Shown here: positions 1-12,164 of the stretch, one piece after another | Numbering within the stretch: position 1 is the first letter of the stretch | Layout of the letters: each line of letters opens with the position of its first letter | Source of the DNA: Symbiodinium natans | Taxonomy: Eukaryota; Sar; Dinophyceae; Suessiales; Symbiodiniaceae | Length of the DNA stretch: 64,000 nucleotides | Reading direction: 5' to 3' | Assembly: GCA_905221605.1 (NCBI GenBank) | Contig: CAJNDS010001835.1 | Coordinates: 288,101-352,100 of the forward strand | Notes under the pieces: model-generated | The model's input: the letters and a program-made list of their open reading frames with translations, nothing else | Told to the model about the DNA's origin: nothing | Databases searched by the model: none | Program-made: the position numbers and the translations under genes

Positions 1-343
1 GAGAATTACTGCAGTATCTTGTTGTTGCAATTTTTCCTCTCCTTCCACTTCTTCGTGTTCGTTGTGGCTGTGGGGCCGGACGGCGGAGGGTCCCTCACCT
101 GACCGTACCAAGGGACCTTAAGTCCTGCCAACGTTCAGAAACATGGCCCAACAAGGACCAAAGCGCCAACAATGGGGCCCCACTAGATTTCGTAAGCCTT
201 TGGATCCCGAACATGCCGACCCGTAGTTCATGATAGGTGCATGCACACAGGGCCTGGAACAAGGTCCCAACAGTGTTGCAAAACTGCACGCGCACCTGCC
301 CAAGTCGGGTTCAAAGTATCATGTGAGCAGCTTTTAGCCGGAA

Positions 344-3300
344 TCACAAGTCTACCCGGCCCAACTTACATCGACTGACAACGTTACTGAGCCTTGATCT
401 TGAGAAATATCTGAAATATCTTGAGTCTTGAGCCACAGGAGAAACGTTGTCAACTTTAGCTCCGACGTGCAGCTCACTCTGAGCACAAGGGTCGCCTCCG
501 TGGCAACGAAATGCTTCTTGCAGAGCAACGTTGCCATCACCAATGGGAGGACCAACTGGGCACATAGAGGGCTTGAAAGACGGATTGTGCTTTGAGAGGT
601 TGTTGACATAGATGAGCCTATCAGTTAGGTCTTGCAAACGGCCACCCGTGTCTGCGGTCGGGCATCTGGTACAGTACATTGTTGCAGGGTGTACTTCCGC
701 ACCTCCTGAGGTTTTGAGACAGCTCTGGTACTTTCAGGCTTGGACCGAGTGGTAATTCGCGGCGCATCCCAACTTCATGCAAGCCAGGGCATCATCGTGG
801 CCAAAGACGCAGCCGCCATTCACCAGGTCCAGGTCAAATGATAGCACCGACCTCGCTCCATTCAGATGCCCCCAGATGCCCCCAGGGCCTTATGGCGAGG
901 GAGCTGTCGAGGCCGATTTTCCATAAATTCAGAGAAAGCGCATCGCATCGAGAATCGTTCGTATGGGCTCGAACCAGTCGATCTCCAGCTGGCGATAGAT
1001 GTTCAAGCTTTGGAGGCAGCTAACCTTGCAGCAACCGGGGAGGTTGTAGGGACGTGATGGGTAGAACGACTTCACTCAATGCTCGGGGCAAGTGGCCGCC
1101 ATGCCACCCAAGATGGCCACCATGACACTGGCATTAGACCGGACAATTGGATCCTCCCAATTGTTCTCAGGACTCCCCCCCATTTGCTCCCAGGACTCTC
1201 TGCGCAGTACACTGCAGATGCTTCTTTCAAGAACAATGTGCCCTAGCTAGTTAAAGCCAACGTCTTCATCTTGCAGGACGCAAATCGGTGTTCGCTGTGG
1301 TGTCCTTATTGACGGCCAGAGTTGCCAGCACCACGAGTGCAGAGCCACCGCACACGAGAAAGACAAACGGCAAGGTATCCTTGGCTGCAGGAAGTCAGTG
1401 AAAAGGCTTGTCTTCGAGAACCGCACGGTTTCAAATTTCCACCTACATCCACCTGCCACCATGGCCGAACACAATGCCATCACTAAACAAAAGCAGCTGG
1501 GAGACACCCTCTTCGCAAGCTTTGCACGCCTGGCCTCGTGGAGAGTACCTTGGCTTGCAATTGACTGTCTCCAAGCTCCCGAACAAACCTGGGCACCTCT
1601 CATTACTTCAGGTCACTCTGCACCAAGTCGCCCAGGTGCACAGCGCGCACAGGCAACTGCCTGAGGACAGCACTCCAGCCGCCAGCTCAAATAGATTTGC
1701 AAGAAGCCCCACCCTTCTATGCGAGCCTGCACGGCATGGCCCTCAGCACAGCTGCCAGGACGGCCGCCAGGGCAGGGAATCGTGGAACTGGAGCAGAAGA
1801 ACACACTTGCCAATGATTGACATGGCTCAGGGCTTGAGAAACATCATCGGAGTATGAGCCATGAGCAGCCTGCATCGGAAGACTCTCCTGGGCACTTCAG
1901 TGCATAAGAGTGCGAAAGCGGGCATGCCAAAACTGACAATAAGCCAATAAGCCTAACGAACTCTTAACTCTGCATCAAACTAGACGAATCGTAACCAGAT
2001 AACAGTTCCAGATGCAGTCGTGGCTCAAGGGATCTCCAGCGTGCAGCGTCATGTAGCCTGCCTGCAGCCTCATCTCCACAATGATGATGCAGAGAAGGCT
2101 CCGACATTGCATTGGTAGGTGCTGCTGCAGACGCGACGCATGCAACGACCGAAGTACGCATGGCCCCGGTAGCAGTCGAGAGGCATGGGATGGACATCGG
2201 ATGTGCCGAAGTTGCTGTAGTTGCCTTTCCACTCCCGTCATCGGAACTTTGATCGTTGGAATGAGAATGCCACAGTGGCATGCAAGACGAAAGGCCCAGG
2301 AGGGAGAGAGCGAACGAAAGTGAGAGAGCGAAAGAGAGGAAGGAAGTGAACGGACCGCAGTAGCCAGAGCAAGAGAGAGAGCGAGAGAGAGGGAGAGAGT
2401 TGCTCTGAAACTGGCGATGGCAAGCCGCATCCAGGCGCACAGCTCATGCCCACTGGACAGGTCGTGCAGGAAGAAATCTGCACATTGAAGCAGGTTCCTG
2501 TGGTCAGGAGATCGAGGGCAGGGCGGTGATGCATAGGCTGGCTTTGATCCCTCTCCTTCCGGACAGATGCAATCGGCCACCGAGGAACTACCACGTCCAT
2601 CGGACGTCGTGCCATTCTCCTCAGAATGAAACATGCCATGATCAGAAAATGCGCCTGTCTAATCTTGTGCACGTCTCTCTACATAGGTAAGTCTGTAAGC
2701 ATGCTGCTTCGGCCAGCATAAGCTGTGTCTTTGAGCTGAGCTCTGAAGCTCCCGCGTGCAAGCCGCCGCTGAGCCACTGTTTCTTCTGATTCTAAGTCTG
2801 GGCAGAATCAACACATCTCCTGCCAAGGGGCGCAGCTTTTGCAGACGGGGCTGCCATGCACCTGAGGACATGCACATGGCAAATGGCAAATACACCTGAA
2901 CGACACATTATGAGTCTGCCTATGCTGCCGACACATCCGACACAGACCAGCACTCTTTTCCGGGTAAGAGCTAGAATGGCATGCTGAGAGCCCAGCATCA
3001 CTGTAGTTCCCCGCAGTGCACCACTGACAAGCCTGGTGATCTGGACCCTACATCGCGGAATCTGACAGTCTGCTTAGTCTAGTAGTGCCCATAGTAGTGC
3101 CCATTTATGATCACGGCATCGAGTTGTGGTTTATAGGCACGATTCGAAACCAAACCTGAACTGGACTGCATGCTGAAATGCTGGGCGTTCGGGAGTACAC
3201 TTGCTTGCGGCCTCAGATCCGCTCTGGGGTGCAGCTTGGCCAGGCTCACAGTCGACACACCTGGCATGTTCAGGGCACCGCTCCAAGGCTTGATTGCTTC

Positions 3301-6300
3301 GGCTGCGAACTGCATATGCACTGTAGTCTTTAGTACTGCTCACAGCTCTGCCCAACTGTTCTGACTTTTGTTCAGCCCCCTGTGCCTGACGCTTCCTTCA
3401 GAGCTGTACCTTTCCAGGAAAGCAGGGTCGCGTTAACATGACTTCGGGTGCGCTCCAAACATGAAACCGTCACTGCTCACATTCCCACACACAAATCACG
3501 AATGCCAGGTTGCTGTCCTGGTGGACACAATGCGCATGTAGCACCTGAGTTCACACGGCAGGAATCTAGATTAACCACCTGCCGAAAACCCTTCAACGTT
3601 ACAGGGCAGAAGGCAAACTTCGTAATTCTCCCAGCCGCTCCCAGGCAGAGAAGCAACCGTGCCCGCAGGGCAAGGGATGCATTTCAGGCCTTCCGGGTCC
3701 GTTCGGAAGCCTGCGTGGCAGACAGCAGAGTGCCAGAGATTGTAGTCCGCAATAAGGACGGGTCCTGCTTGGCAAGGCACGCAACCGCTCCTTAGGTAAG
3801 AAATGTTGACTATATGTCTGGTATTGATCTTGTTGACTTACGACCGGGAGCGACAGGAATGGACGAAGGCATTTCTTGCCAGGAGACTCCTCGGCAGGAA
3901 CGCTCCCGACGGGGCAAGCTGAGCAGTTGACAGCGCCAAGTTCGCTGGTCGTGCCTGAAACACTAAGCTGCACTGCTCAGACTCTTCAATGCAACATTAG
4001 ATCAGCGGAAATCGTAAGATTCACGAGATATGTGCAGGAGCTGTGAATTGATTCGGGCGGGCCGATACTCGTCCGATACTCTCAACTCTGCCTGGTGGGT
4101 GTTTTATTGCCGGCCCTCTAGGGCGGGACCGGTGACCTGTCTGTTGATGCTCAGCTCTCCAAGCGGCTGCTTGAGATCTCTACTGCAGTGAAGGGTCAAG
4201 GGCTTGTCTGAAGTCTACAGTCTGTTCGTATGCATTCTAAGGCTTACCGCATGACACTCGCACCACGCATGTACGGGCCTGATGGGCATCTCTTGCAGAC
4301 GACACTGCCAGGTCTATCCGCAAAGCGACCAGCCGCACATGCCTTAGGAGACAGGCTCACCATGCAACAGCATGGAGCAGCAGATCTGAAGAAGCGACTT
4401 TCGTGGTGCAATCTACCGGCTTTCAACGCGACTTACTTGCAAGTGGAACGAAAAATTTCCCCAAGGCGCTAGTGACTGCTACAGTTGTGTCTCGCTACAG
4501 AGCTTGGCCACCTGCAGAAGAGTGTCCCAGCAAGTAGTCATACGTGGCTCGAACTGAGATGTGCCCGGAGCGCACCTCATGGCTTATAGTCATGTTGTTA
4601 GAAAATATTTTTCGTAGTTCTTTATTTTGTGGTATACTATTATGCAGTGTACTTTGTTATAAACCGAGGAATATACTCGGTTGAATATTCTTGACTCATA
4701 TTGATATCAACACGAACTCATGTTGAAATTCAAGATTAACATTGCCAGTAACAGATTTTTTGTATGTGTATATATATATATATGTATATACATGTATAAT
4801 ATATATATATGTATATTCCTAACAATAGTTCGGAATCGAGATTGCTGTGGCCACCGAATCACATTGGTGCGAAGCCAAGCAACAACTGACAGATGTCTGG
4901 GTCGTAGGACCGTCGTGCTGGGTCCGTGAAGTAACCTCCCAGAGCCACATGCACATGGTCAGCACATGCCATGAAGCGTCCTGCAGCATCGTTGAAATTT
5001 CCACCTTCACTACTGACTTTTGGTTTGCGGCTCGCCCCTGACTGGTTTCCGTTCGGAACGGTCGCTTTGCATCGAAGCTGGTGACAAGGTATACAACGTC
5101 ACCCCCAGACACCAAGGTGCACTGTGTACTTTGGAAGCCTAGTTGTGGCAGCCCAGGCTGGTGCCCATAAAGAAAAGGGAAGGTCTTCGAGAGAATTTTC
5201 CTCTCGCCCCCAGAGGAAGATTGCAACCACGACTAGGCAAAGTAACCCGAGCCAGGACATCCTCGGACTTGCGATATCTTCTAGGCACCCATCTCAAAGA
5301 ACGGCTTTTTCTTGCCCTCGAGACCTCAAGTTCTCAAGTCTTAGGGTCATTACAGGGCTCATCATGAGGTTTGTAGGTTGAACTGCGCACCTGGCCCGCA
5401 CTTCCGGCAAGCTTGGCAGGAGAAGGGACAGAATGCCCGAAGCGAATCCAGGACACTGTGGCCAAAGCTCGCGGGTGCCTGCACTGTGCTGCCCGGCTCT
5501 GCACTACGTCCCCGCAATGGCTCGGCGCCGAAGATGCTTCTCTCCCACCCTAAACCCCACAGACATCACCACTTCATCGGCCCTCATCAGCACATGCCTC
5601 TTGGCCAGTGGTACTAGTTTGTACCGGTCCATGCCTGTGCACCCAAAGCATTGCGGAGCTGTGTGGTCAGCGCTTCGTCGCTACCTGTCGAAGCCACGAA
5701 GGTCGAACGGTCGAACTAGGGTCGACTCTGACTCTCCAAACCCTCAATCCAAAGTGCTCGAAGTCCCGCGCTTACTCATGTGGCTAACTCGACGCCCTAA
5801 CAGTGCTGGTTGCAGCACTACTAACCTGAAGCCTGCAAGCAGGATCTTGGTGACGGTCATTGCAACGTGTGAACTTCCACTCACACCCTCAAGCTGAGGC
5901 GCACTTTGGTCCCCGTCCACTCCCTGCGGCCGTCGCTGCAAACAAGTCGCAGCTCAGCTGGTTCTCGGCAAAACCGGCACGGGCTGCAAGCGCACTACGA
6001 TGCACGACGTACAGCATCACTGTCCGATACAGTGGCGGTACATTGCACGTTGGTTTCGTCAGATTTCGTCAGCTCGTGTTGCGACTCGTGTGCCCCAGCC
6101 GACAACATGACAGATAACCAGGAAAGCTTGAGGCAGCCAGGGAGCATGCCTGTCATCCTCGCACCTTTCCTTCAGGACATGGGCAGGCTCTGTTGGCAGC
6201 GAACAGAGCCCACAAGCTCTGGGGCAATACCAGCGCACCTGTTGTCGAACACATGCAGACCCCGTCACCGGACTCTAAGAACATGGGAACCCGTGTGCAT

Positions 6301-6565
6301 ACTTCATGCTCCGCTCCCCGCTTGTGAGATTGAACGCGATCCAAGGAGCCACATCATCATCGCAGCCCACACGATGGATTGCTCGGATCAAACAGTTGCC
6401 AATCTCGTCCCGGAAATGCGGGTTATCCTCTCCGAGAAAAAAAGTCACACGCTTGACGTTGTGAAGTCTGGCGCTTGCAGTCGCCTCACAGCCCCCGGGA
6501 TTTCGGTTACCACCTCCACAACCGCAGCACCTGAACCGAATCAAGGCGCTCACGCATCGAACCAT
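344..6565 (-). CDS. Multi-exon Cys-rich GCC2/GCC3 (ephrin-receptor-like) surface protein
   Basis: Many short minus-strand exons share the Cys-rich pattern CxxCPxG...GxxC typical of GCC2/GCC3 (ephrin-receptor-like) repeats. Clear examples: 3603..3790 (CIPCPAGT, CVPCQAG), about 3850..3960 (CSACPVGS), 4248..4342 (CKRCPSG; AAG acceptor, GTAAGC donor), about 3160..3290 (CVDCEPGQ), 2430..2500 (CTTCPVGMSC), 1470..1565 (CKACEEG), 1613..1667 (CARCAPG), about 6190..6300 (CPCPEG) and 370..679 (CTRCP; GTAAGT donor). Less Cys-rich exons at about 746..866, 4867..5010 and 6330..6565 probably belong to the same gene. Proteins with such repeats are usually secreted or membrane receptors; the ligand is unknown. 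No signal peptide or membrane segment was assigned, exon phases were not all reconciled, and more than one gene may be present. Start and end are approximate. Confidence 0.5.
2290..2402. repeat. GA/AG-rich imperfect microsatellite
   Basis: A purine-rich run of GAGA and GAGAGC units with interruptions. It produces artificial Ser/Leu-rich open frames on the minus strand. It probably lies in an intron of the Cys-rich gene. Confidence 0.8.
4660..4820. repeat. AT-rich tract with TA microsatellite and small inverted repeat
   Basis: AACCGAG and CTCGGTT form a 7-bp inverted repeat around a 7-nt loop near 4662..4682, followed by TATATA/TGTATA repeats at about 4766..4816. This is much more AT-rich than the surroundings and is probably intronic. 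No coding signal was seen. Confidence 0.75.
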
Positions 6566-6569
6566 TGTC

Positions 6570-8440
6570 CCAGTACAAGTAGCTCTGAAACTCCAAGGCG
6601 CGCATCCACAGCAGTCAGCCCCATGAACCTGGCGACATCTATCGGATGCATAGCCATGCCCGTTTAGGCAGGTGTTGTTTGTGCTTCTGGATGCTTCAAG
6701 CCTTTCAATGCTGCTGAGCTCTGTTGTTGTCCATAACTTGCCATTCTAAGGGCTCGAGGCTCGGGGCTGTTCGTCCTGCACCCCTAATGATAGCTGAAGT
6801 TGTGCAGTTGCATAGGCATTCGGCATTAGTTTTCAACGATCTTCAACATCTCCACTTCTTGCATGAAAGCGCCTTGGTGACAACACGGTTTGCCAGCCTT
6901 ATGGCTTGATGAGAACGAATGAATCATGAATCACGTTCCCCACCATCGAACGCCCTGGAAACCTAGCAACACCCTTGCAAAGAACTCGGAGCCACTCTCC
7001 CAGTTAGCTGAGTGCAAGCCAAGGACGTCCAGTCTCCAAAGGTCCCGTGTCTGGTCCTGAGAGTTCTTTCAACCGGCATCTTCAATCCACACTCTTTCGC
7101 CGACGGTGCTTAGGCAGAGCTCTTATGAAACCTGTGGGCACCGTGGCTGCAGCTTCTTGGCAAGGATTGCACAATGCGAGTGACATGTCATGCCACATAG
7201 CTTGAAAAGTAATGTGGTATTGTGAAGAAGATACTGTTGGGTGTACCAGTCGTTTGTCAAGGCACCAGGGCTTCCACTAGAAACCAGGACCGGGCATCCT
7301 ATCCAAGACTTATCCAAGGCAGCGCAGGGCTCTTTCCAGCTTCATCTGCGGACCAGCCGGGGCCATATCCACCATCCTTGAGCAGCGCTGGCTGCACAAG
7401 ACTTCTCTGCTCGGTAGCTACGTGCCAACATGGAACCCTAAACCCTAAACCCTAAAACCCCAATGGGGACCCCCACCAGTGTGCAGAGCTGTCGGCTCAC
7501 GTAGTCCCGGCAGGTCCAGGCCTCGGTTTCGCATGGCATCGGGCCTCAAGGTCGTCTGGCTGGAGAGATTCTTGTTCGAGCCCGGGTCCCCAAGGTAACG
7601 TTCACGTGACATTAGAGGAGGGCTCTCGGCTTGCTGCTCTGCAAATCCCTGCGTTGATTTCCAATGCTTGGCTGAGGAGCAAAATCCGCGTTGCCGCCTT
7701 CTATCCGACTGGACCTCCCAAATCGTGCACACGCACCCAGAGTGCAGCCAACCCCAAATATGCATATGCTTGTACAGAACAACTGCAAAGTAGACACGGT
7801 GAGGAGGCTGGGAAGGCCTGTCTTTCCACGGGCCCTCGATGCAGGGCGCATCCAGACAAAAATCCCACTGCATTCCAGGGTCAGTCGTGAAGCCTCAGGG
7901 ACACGGGGCCAACGTTCGGGCCATAAAAATTAAAAATTTTCTCAACGAAACACTCCAAAACAATTATTGTGCCAGAGACACACCACGGCAAATCACTGTC
8001 ACGGGGCCCGTACCTGCGTCCATCTCTGTGACTTGACTCAGTTGACTCAATTGCATGGATGAAGCAGCAAAGCTGCAGAAGGAATGTTTTACTGGAGTTT
8101 CTCCGTGGCCATCGTGGAATAGACAGGCCGAGGCACCCGTTGCCAAGCTTTGGTGTTCCGCAGAAGTTGTGAGCGGGAAGCAGCCCAACCTGAGCTTTCG
8201 CATGCCGAACCCCCACGACCCCAAAAGACATTCTAGCACCGGGCGCCGAACCGGGGTTTGCCGCGTTTCAAGTCACTCAATTCCGATTCCAACTCATGCC
8301 GTTCCAGCACAGTAGACACCAAGAACACAGTGGCTGGACCGCGTATCACACCATCCTCAGGCCTCGTGTCGCACTTCGAAAATGCAGGCGTGAGGCTGGA
8401 TCGCCAAAATCATGGGGTCGGCTAACGTCCCACCTTCCAA
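6570..8440. other. No assignable gene; contains telomere-like tract
   Basis: Open frames here lack the G/C-ending codon pattern and conserved motifs. The notable content is the CCCTAAA tract listed separately. Introns or 5' exons of the upstream end of the Cys-rich gene may lie here. Confidence 0.5.
7434..7461. repeat. Interstitial telomere-like (CCCTAAA)n tract
   Basis: Slightly over three consecutive CCCTAAA units followed by a degenerate CCCTAAAACCCC. The complement TTTAGGG is the plant-type telomere repeat also used by dinoflagellates. The copy is internal to the window, so it is interstitial and not a chromosome end. Confidence 0.85.
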
Positions 8441-8451
8441 CATGGTAAAAC

Positions 8452-8670
8452 ATGGTAAAACTGCCATTTCTGCGACTTCGCCCAAGAAGCGGTGCAGCCG
8501 GCCTCTGGCAGGAGGTGTTGCGGACGGTGCGGCTGACGCAACCAGTGGATGTGTTGCAGGCGCTCCTGGACGAAGAGCGAGGAGCGACAGGGTTATCTCC
8601 AAACGTGCGGAGAGGCTTTGCGCCTAATTCTCCCGACAAGCGCACCTTCCAAACACCGGCGGCTTACTAA
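8452..8670 (+). CDS. Candidate plus-strand coding exon, unrecognised
   Basis: A 72-codon open frame whose middle part has strongly G/C-ending codons and a helical, charged composition (motif LQALLDEERG) before a TAA stop. No family was recognised. A minus-strand frame covering the same bases is also open, so strand is uncertain. Confidence 0.25.
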   Translation: MVKLPFLRLRPRSGAAGLWQEVLRTVRLTQPVDVLQALLDEERGATGLSPNVRRGFAPNSPDKRTFQTPAAY

Positions 8671-8866
8671 ACACTTCAAGTTTCCGAAGATCTGTTCCCC
8701 CACCTTTCATTTTGCCTTGGGACTCCCTCATAACTAACTCCCTACATCTCCCTACGCTACTAACCTAGAGTGGCAACGTAAGCGATAGATGTTGGGGAGA
8801 CAATGCTTAAAGTTCGTTGACGAGTTAGAGAGTTTGGTTGAGGAGTTGACCTTCCCCTGCATGCTG

Positions 8867-9172
8867 TCACACGTTCATAGTCCACCTTGCGTGCTCTCCG
8901 GCAGCAAATTTTGACTTGAGCCATAGACGGTTGAAATATGCGCCCACATCCGACCACTTCCGATAGCGCACAGCTCTACGCTCCGACTTGATACCTGCTT
9001 CACGCATCAAGCTTCCGAAATTGTGATAAAAAGATGTTACAGTACTTCGCTGCTTCTTGCTCAGTCCAATGTGTCCATGCACTCGAAATAGTTCCAGATG
9101 GAATTGTTGAGCTTCTGTCATCGTCGCGTTGCAGTTCACGTCTCTCTTACGTGCCGCACTGTCTTCCCACAC
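8867..9172 (-). CDS. Candidate exon or small protein, unrecognised
   Basis: About 84 residues from an internal Met (MTEAQQFHLELF) to a TGA stop, with normal protein composition: basic, aromatic-rich, motifs SFYHNFGSLMREAG and YFNRLWLKSKF. The frame reads more like protein than the alternatives. It may be the last exon of a split gene. No domain was recognised. Confidence 0.4.
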   Translation of the reverse strand: MWEDSAARKRDVNCNATMTEAQQFHLELFRVHGHIGLSKKQRSTVTSFYHNFGSLMREAGIKSERRAVRYRKWSDVGAYFNRLWLKSKFAAGEHARWTMNV

Positions 9173-9174
9173 AC

Positions 9175-10290
9175 AACAGCGCCTATGGTATATGGTGGAG
9201 ATTCATGGAGATTCCCGATTCTCTGGGTCGACGTTTATGCGAGTACAAAACCAGCTTCTCGGGCACCACGTAGTATCATGTCACCCGGCGTGATTTCACA
9301 CTCTCTCTGCTTGTGAATGCTCGAACAGAAAAATGTGAAATCATGCTCGTGCTTGAGGCCAGGCTACTTCGTGCTTGAGTTAAAGAGCTGCCAGTGGCCT
9401 CCTGAAAGCACATCAAACCCACACTTTGCCAGTGTTGGAGTCCAAGATGCGCATTCCGCGGCTCCCAGGACGAGACCTTTCTAAGCCATACAAGTTGATT
9501 GCATCACCCATTGGTGTGTTGAGAGTCACAGCTAGTACTTGTAGTACACGTACCAGGCAGTGCCTGTGACCCGTCCTACTGCAGCAGTTCTGCTTCTTGC
9601 AAAAACTTCGAAGAGCAACTCTCTCAGCACACGCAAGCGCTACTAAAAGGCAGTTTCCAGCTGTTTGGAATCATACGGGCTGTTTCTTTGAATGAGGAGA
9701 AGAGGGAACACTTTTTTTGAATCACGCCCGGGGCTGCTGCACAGGTGAAGTTTGCAGGCGAGACGTTGCCGAAGGCACAAAAGAGCTGAGGCACATCCGG
9801 CTGACCTGAGCAAGATGACCACCAGTAGGGAGGCGAATGGAGAGGAGGCGAGAGGAGAGGCGAGGCGAGAGGAGAGGAGGGATGGGGTGAGAGAAGTCAA
9901 GGACCGACAGAAAAAGGTACGGTAGAGACGTCCCCCTTAGCCATTCCCTCGTGCACCTTCTGGGCAGTGGGTTGTGCAGTGTTGGCCACTCGGAAGCTCC
10001 TTTGGGCACGGGTCAAAGAGATGCAAAGTCGCTTTGGGATCCATCTCGCAAGTCGAGTCCCATTCTGAGGCGGCGGCGGTTCCTTCCTGGCAACCCTGTG
10101 GGACATGACACGCTTCTTGCGGGGATCTGCTCAAGCAAACCGGCGTGAAATACCTTGGTCTGCCGCCAGGAAAAGTCGCACAGCACATGCGTCGCACTAA
10201 TAAAGAGCTCAGCGGCTCAGGCCACATACTCGACTTTGTCGAATTCTGGTCTGGCCCGATGTCGTTGAAGACGTAATAATACAACTTAGA
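9175..10290. other. No assignable gene; GAGGCGA-rich stretch inside
   Basis: No frame shows convincing codon bias. A purine-rich GAGGCGAGAGGAGAGG-type stretch lies at about 9828..9892. A weak Cys-containing minus-strand frame at about 9940..10130 could be an exon but is unsupported. Confidence 0.45.
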
Positions 10291-10296
10291 GTACGT

Positions 10297-10557
10297 TCAT
10301 CGGCAACGCCGCAAAAACCTGACGTGCATACTTGCGGCCGACACTGTGCCCTGCCAAGGCTCATTCCAGGAAGCATGGAAATAAACGAGGCATCCGCGGT
10401 ATCGATCAGCATCACCCTGCGGCCGCCCTGGCCAAATGAAAAGCTTGCGGATTGACTCCGGGGTGCTTCGTTCAGCATCACACCACGTCACACTCCATGC
10501 TGCAATGCCCCAAGAATTCTGAAACTGCATCCGATAAAGAAACCCCACACACCCCAA
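10297..10557 (-). CDS. Candidate exon with thioredoxin-fold-like segment
   Basis: The minus frame contains LVYFHASWNEPW, which resembles the beta strand plus active-site loop of thioredoxin-fold proteins (VxFxAxWCxPC) but lacks both catalytic cysteines. It is preceded by an Arg/Asp-rich stretch. An alternative minus frame over the same bases is also open. The family assignment is speculative. Confidence 0.25.
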   Translation of the reverse strand: MGCVGFLYRMQFQNSWGIAAWSVTWCDAERSTPESIRKLFIWPGRPQGDADRYRGCLVYFHASWNEPWQGTVSAASMHVRFLRRCR

Positions 10558-11036
10558 CCACCGCCTGCATGCAACATCGAGTCAGCATGTCCTGCAGGGC
10601 GCCGCAGTGTCGCAGGGTGCCCGCCACTTTCTTTCTCCCACACACTTGCACTGGATTAGAGCCATGCCTGGCTTCGAACTGAGATCGAGATGGCATTGCT
10701 TTTAGGAGCCTTAGAAGACCTTAAGAACTCCTTAAAGCAAGCGGTCTTCCACTACGTAGTCCGGCGCATGGCTCTCGATAGAAGCTCAGTATAGCTACAT
10801 ATTCGAACGTACTCTTGTGGGGAGGAGGTACTGTAAGAACAATAAAGGTCATCGGAAAAATAAAATTGTGGTTTTAAAGCTTCAGGCTGAGGCTGACGAA
10901 TCCTGGTTGGCGAAACCAGATGTAGCAGTAGCCGAAGCATATGTTAAGTCAGTTCGGGGTTCAGACATACGGCTCTGTCAGCAATATTGCCCCGGGAATG
11001 CGAAACATCAGTAAACCTTCCCCCCAATGTTACCTT

Positions 11037-11495
11037 TCATTCCTTCATTCTTTGTGTAAACAGCAAGACTTGACATTTAAATCCCATCGTAGTGTTCTCG
11101 GAGACCAGGTCAACTACTAAATCCAGACCTTCGAAGTAAAGTACACACACAATTCTCTCTTTGTCAGACACTCCGCGGCTGCTCACCGAAGCCAAGGCCC
11201 AAGAACAAAATCCCCTTCGCTTGTTACAACTTCCGGGATCGTATGAAGCCCGTGCGAGCAAAACATAAACAAAAGAACCGTGTTTTGCCAAGGAATACAT
11301 GTGCGCACTTCACAGCGTACAAAAAAAAGTACATCGCTGGGCTCCTCCGTTCATTACATCCCGGGCCAGAGCGGAGATTGATGATTTTGCGGGAGAAGTA
11401 CCAGGAATCTTCCATTTTGGGCCACCCACCCAGCACTTTGGCACACTTGATTTGAGTTCTTCGGTTCTGGCCTGGGCCAAGATGGTAACAAACAT
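11037..11495 (-). CDS. Candidate exons of an unrecognised gene
   Basis: Two frames look protein-like: about 11330..11495 (starts MFVTILAQARTEELKSSVPK) and about 11037..11170 (ends VLLFTQRMKE then stop). They could be successive exons of one minus-strand gene, but no splice pair was proven and no domain was recognised. Confidence 0.3.
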
Positions 11496-11499
11496 TCTT

Positions 11500-12150
11500 T
11501 CGAATCAGTTAAGCTCCAACATCTCCATGTTCGTTTTTTCGTAATCCGCCAAGGGCTCGGGCCGTAGGAGTTCTCTGGTGTCTGTGGCACCCACAGTCGG
11601 TGCGCCAGGAGCAGACAACAGTGAAGGCCGACCATGCCAACAGTAGGGGAGGGACGCCGAAGTCGGCATTTCCGAGCGTGCGAGGCTGGTAACGCACAGG
11701 TTACAACCTCACTAGTGTCGAGGACGACTGATAGACCTTGCCACGGGCGCACATCCGCTGGGTAGTTCGGGACCCCGTATGTGCTTTTGGGAGATCCGGG
11801 CCAGCTCGAAGGAATCTTCAATCTTTAATTCTTTAATCGTCGCGCTGGGCCGGATTTGGGTTCGCAACGGTTAGCATATGTCATGTTTGGAACACAAATA
11901 AATACCGGACCCATTATGTTTAGTATGTTAACCAGTCGAAGTAATACCGGGCGGACCCTACGACTTAAACTAAAGATGCTGTGGACTTGAAAAAACCCAT
12001 GCTAAAGGTCAGTCTTTACGTCATTACTTAAAACACATGGATGGTTTCTTCTGGTGGGGGGGGATGCATATCTGCATGGCCTGATGCTTGTTCTTATTCT
12101 GTTCTTATTCTTCTTCCGCCCGTTGAGCTTGACACGACTCCACGAGGACT
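11500..12150. other. No assignable gene
   Basis: Several overlapping frames are open, but none has a codon bias or motif that stands out. It may be intronic to the flanking minus-strand exons. Confidence 0.45.
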
Positions 12151-12164
12151 CCCTACAGAAAAGA

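Noticed and set aside
1964-2634. 219- and 158-codon minus-strand frames rich in Ser/Leu
   Set aside because: The Ser/Leu runs are the translation of the GA microsatellite; only small Cys-rich parts outside it were kept.
5906-6667. 253-codon plus-strand open frame
   Set aside because: Codon use and composition (Ser/Thr/Ala-rich) are not protein-like, and it lies antisense to better minus-strand blocks of the Cys-rich gene.
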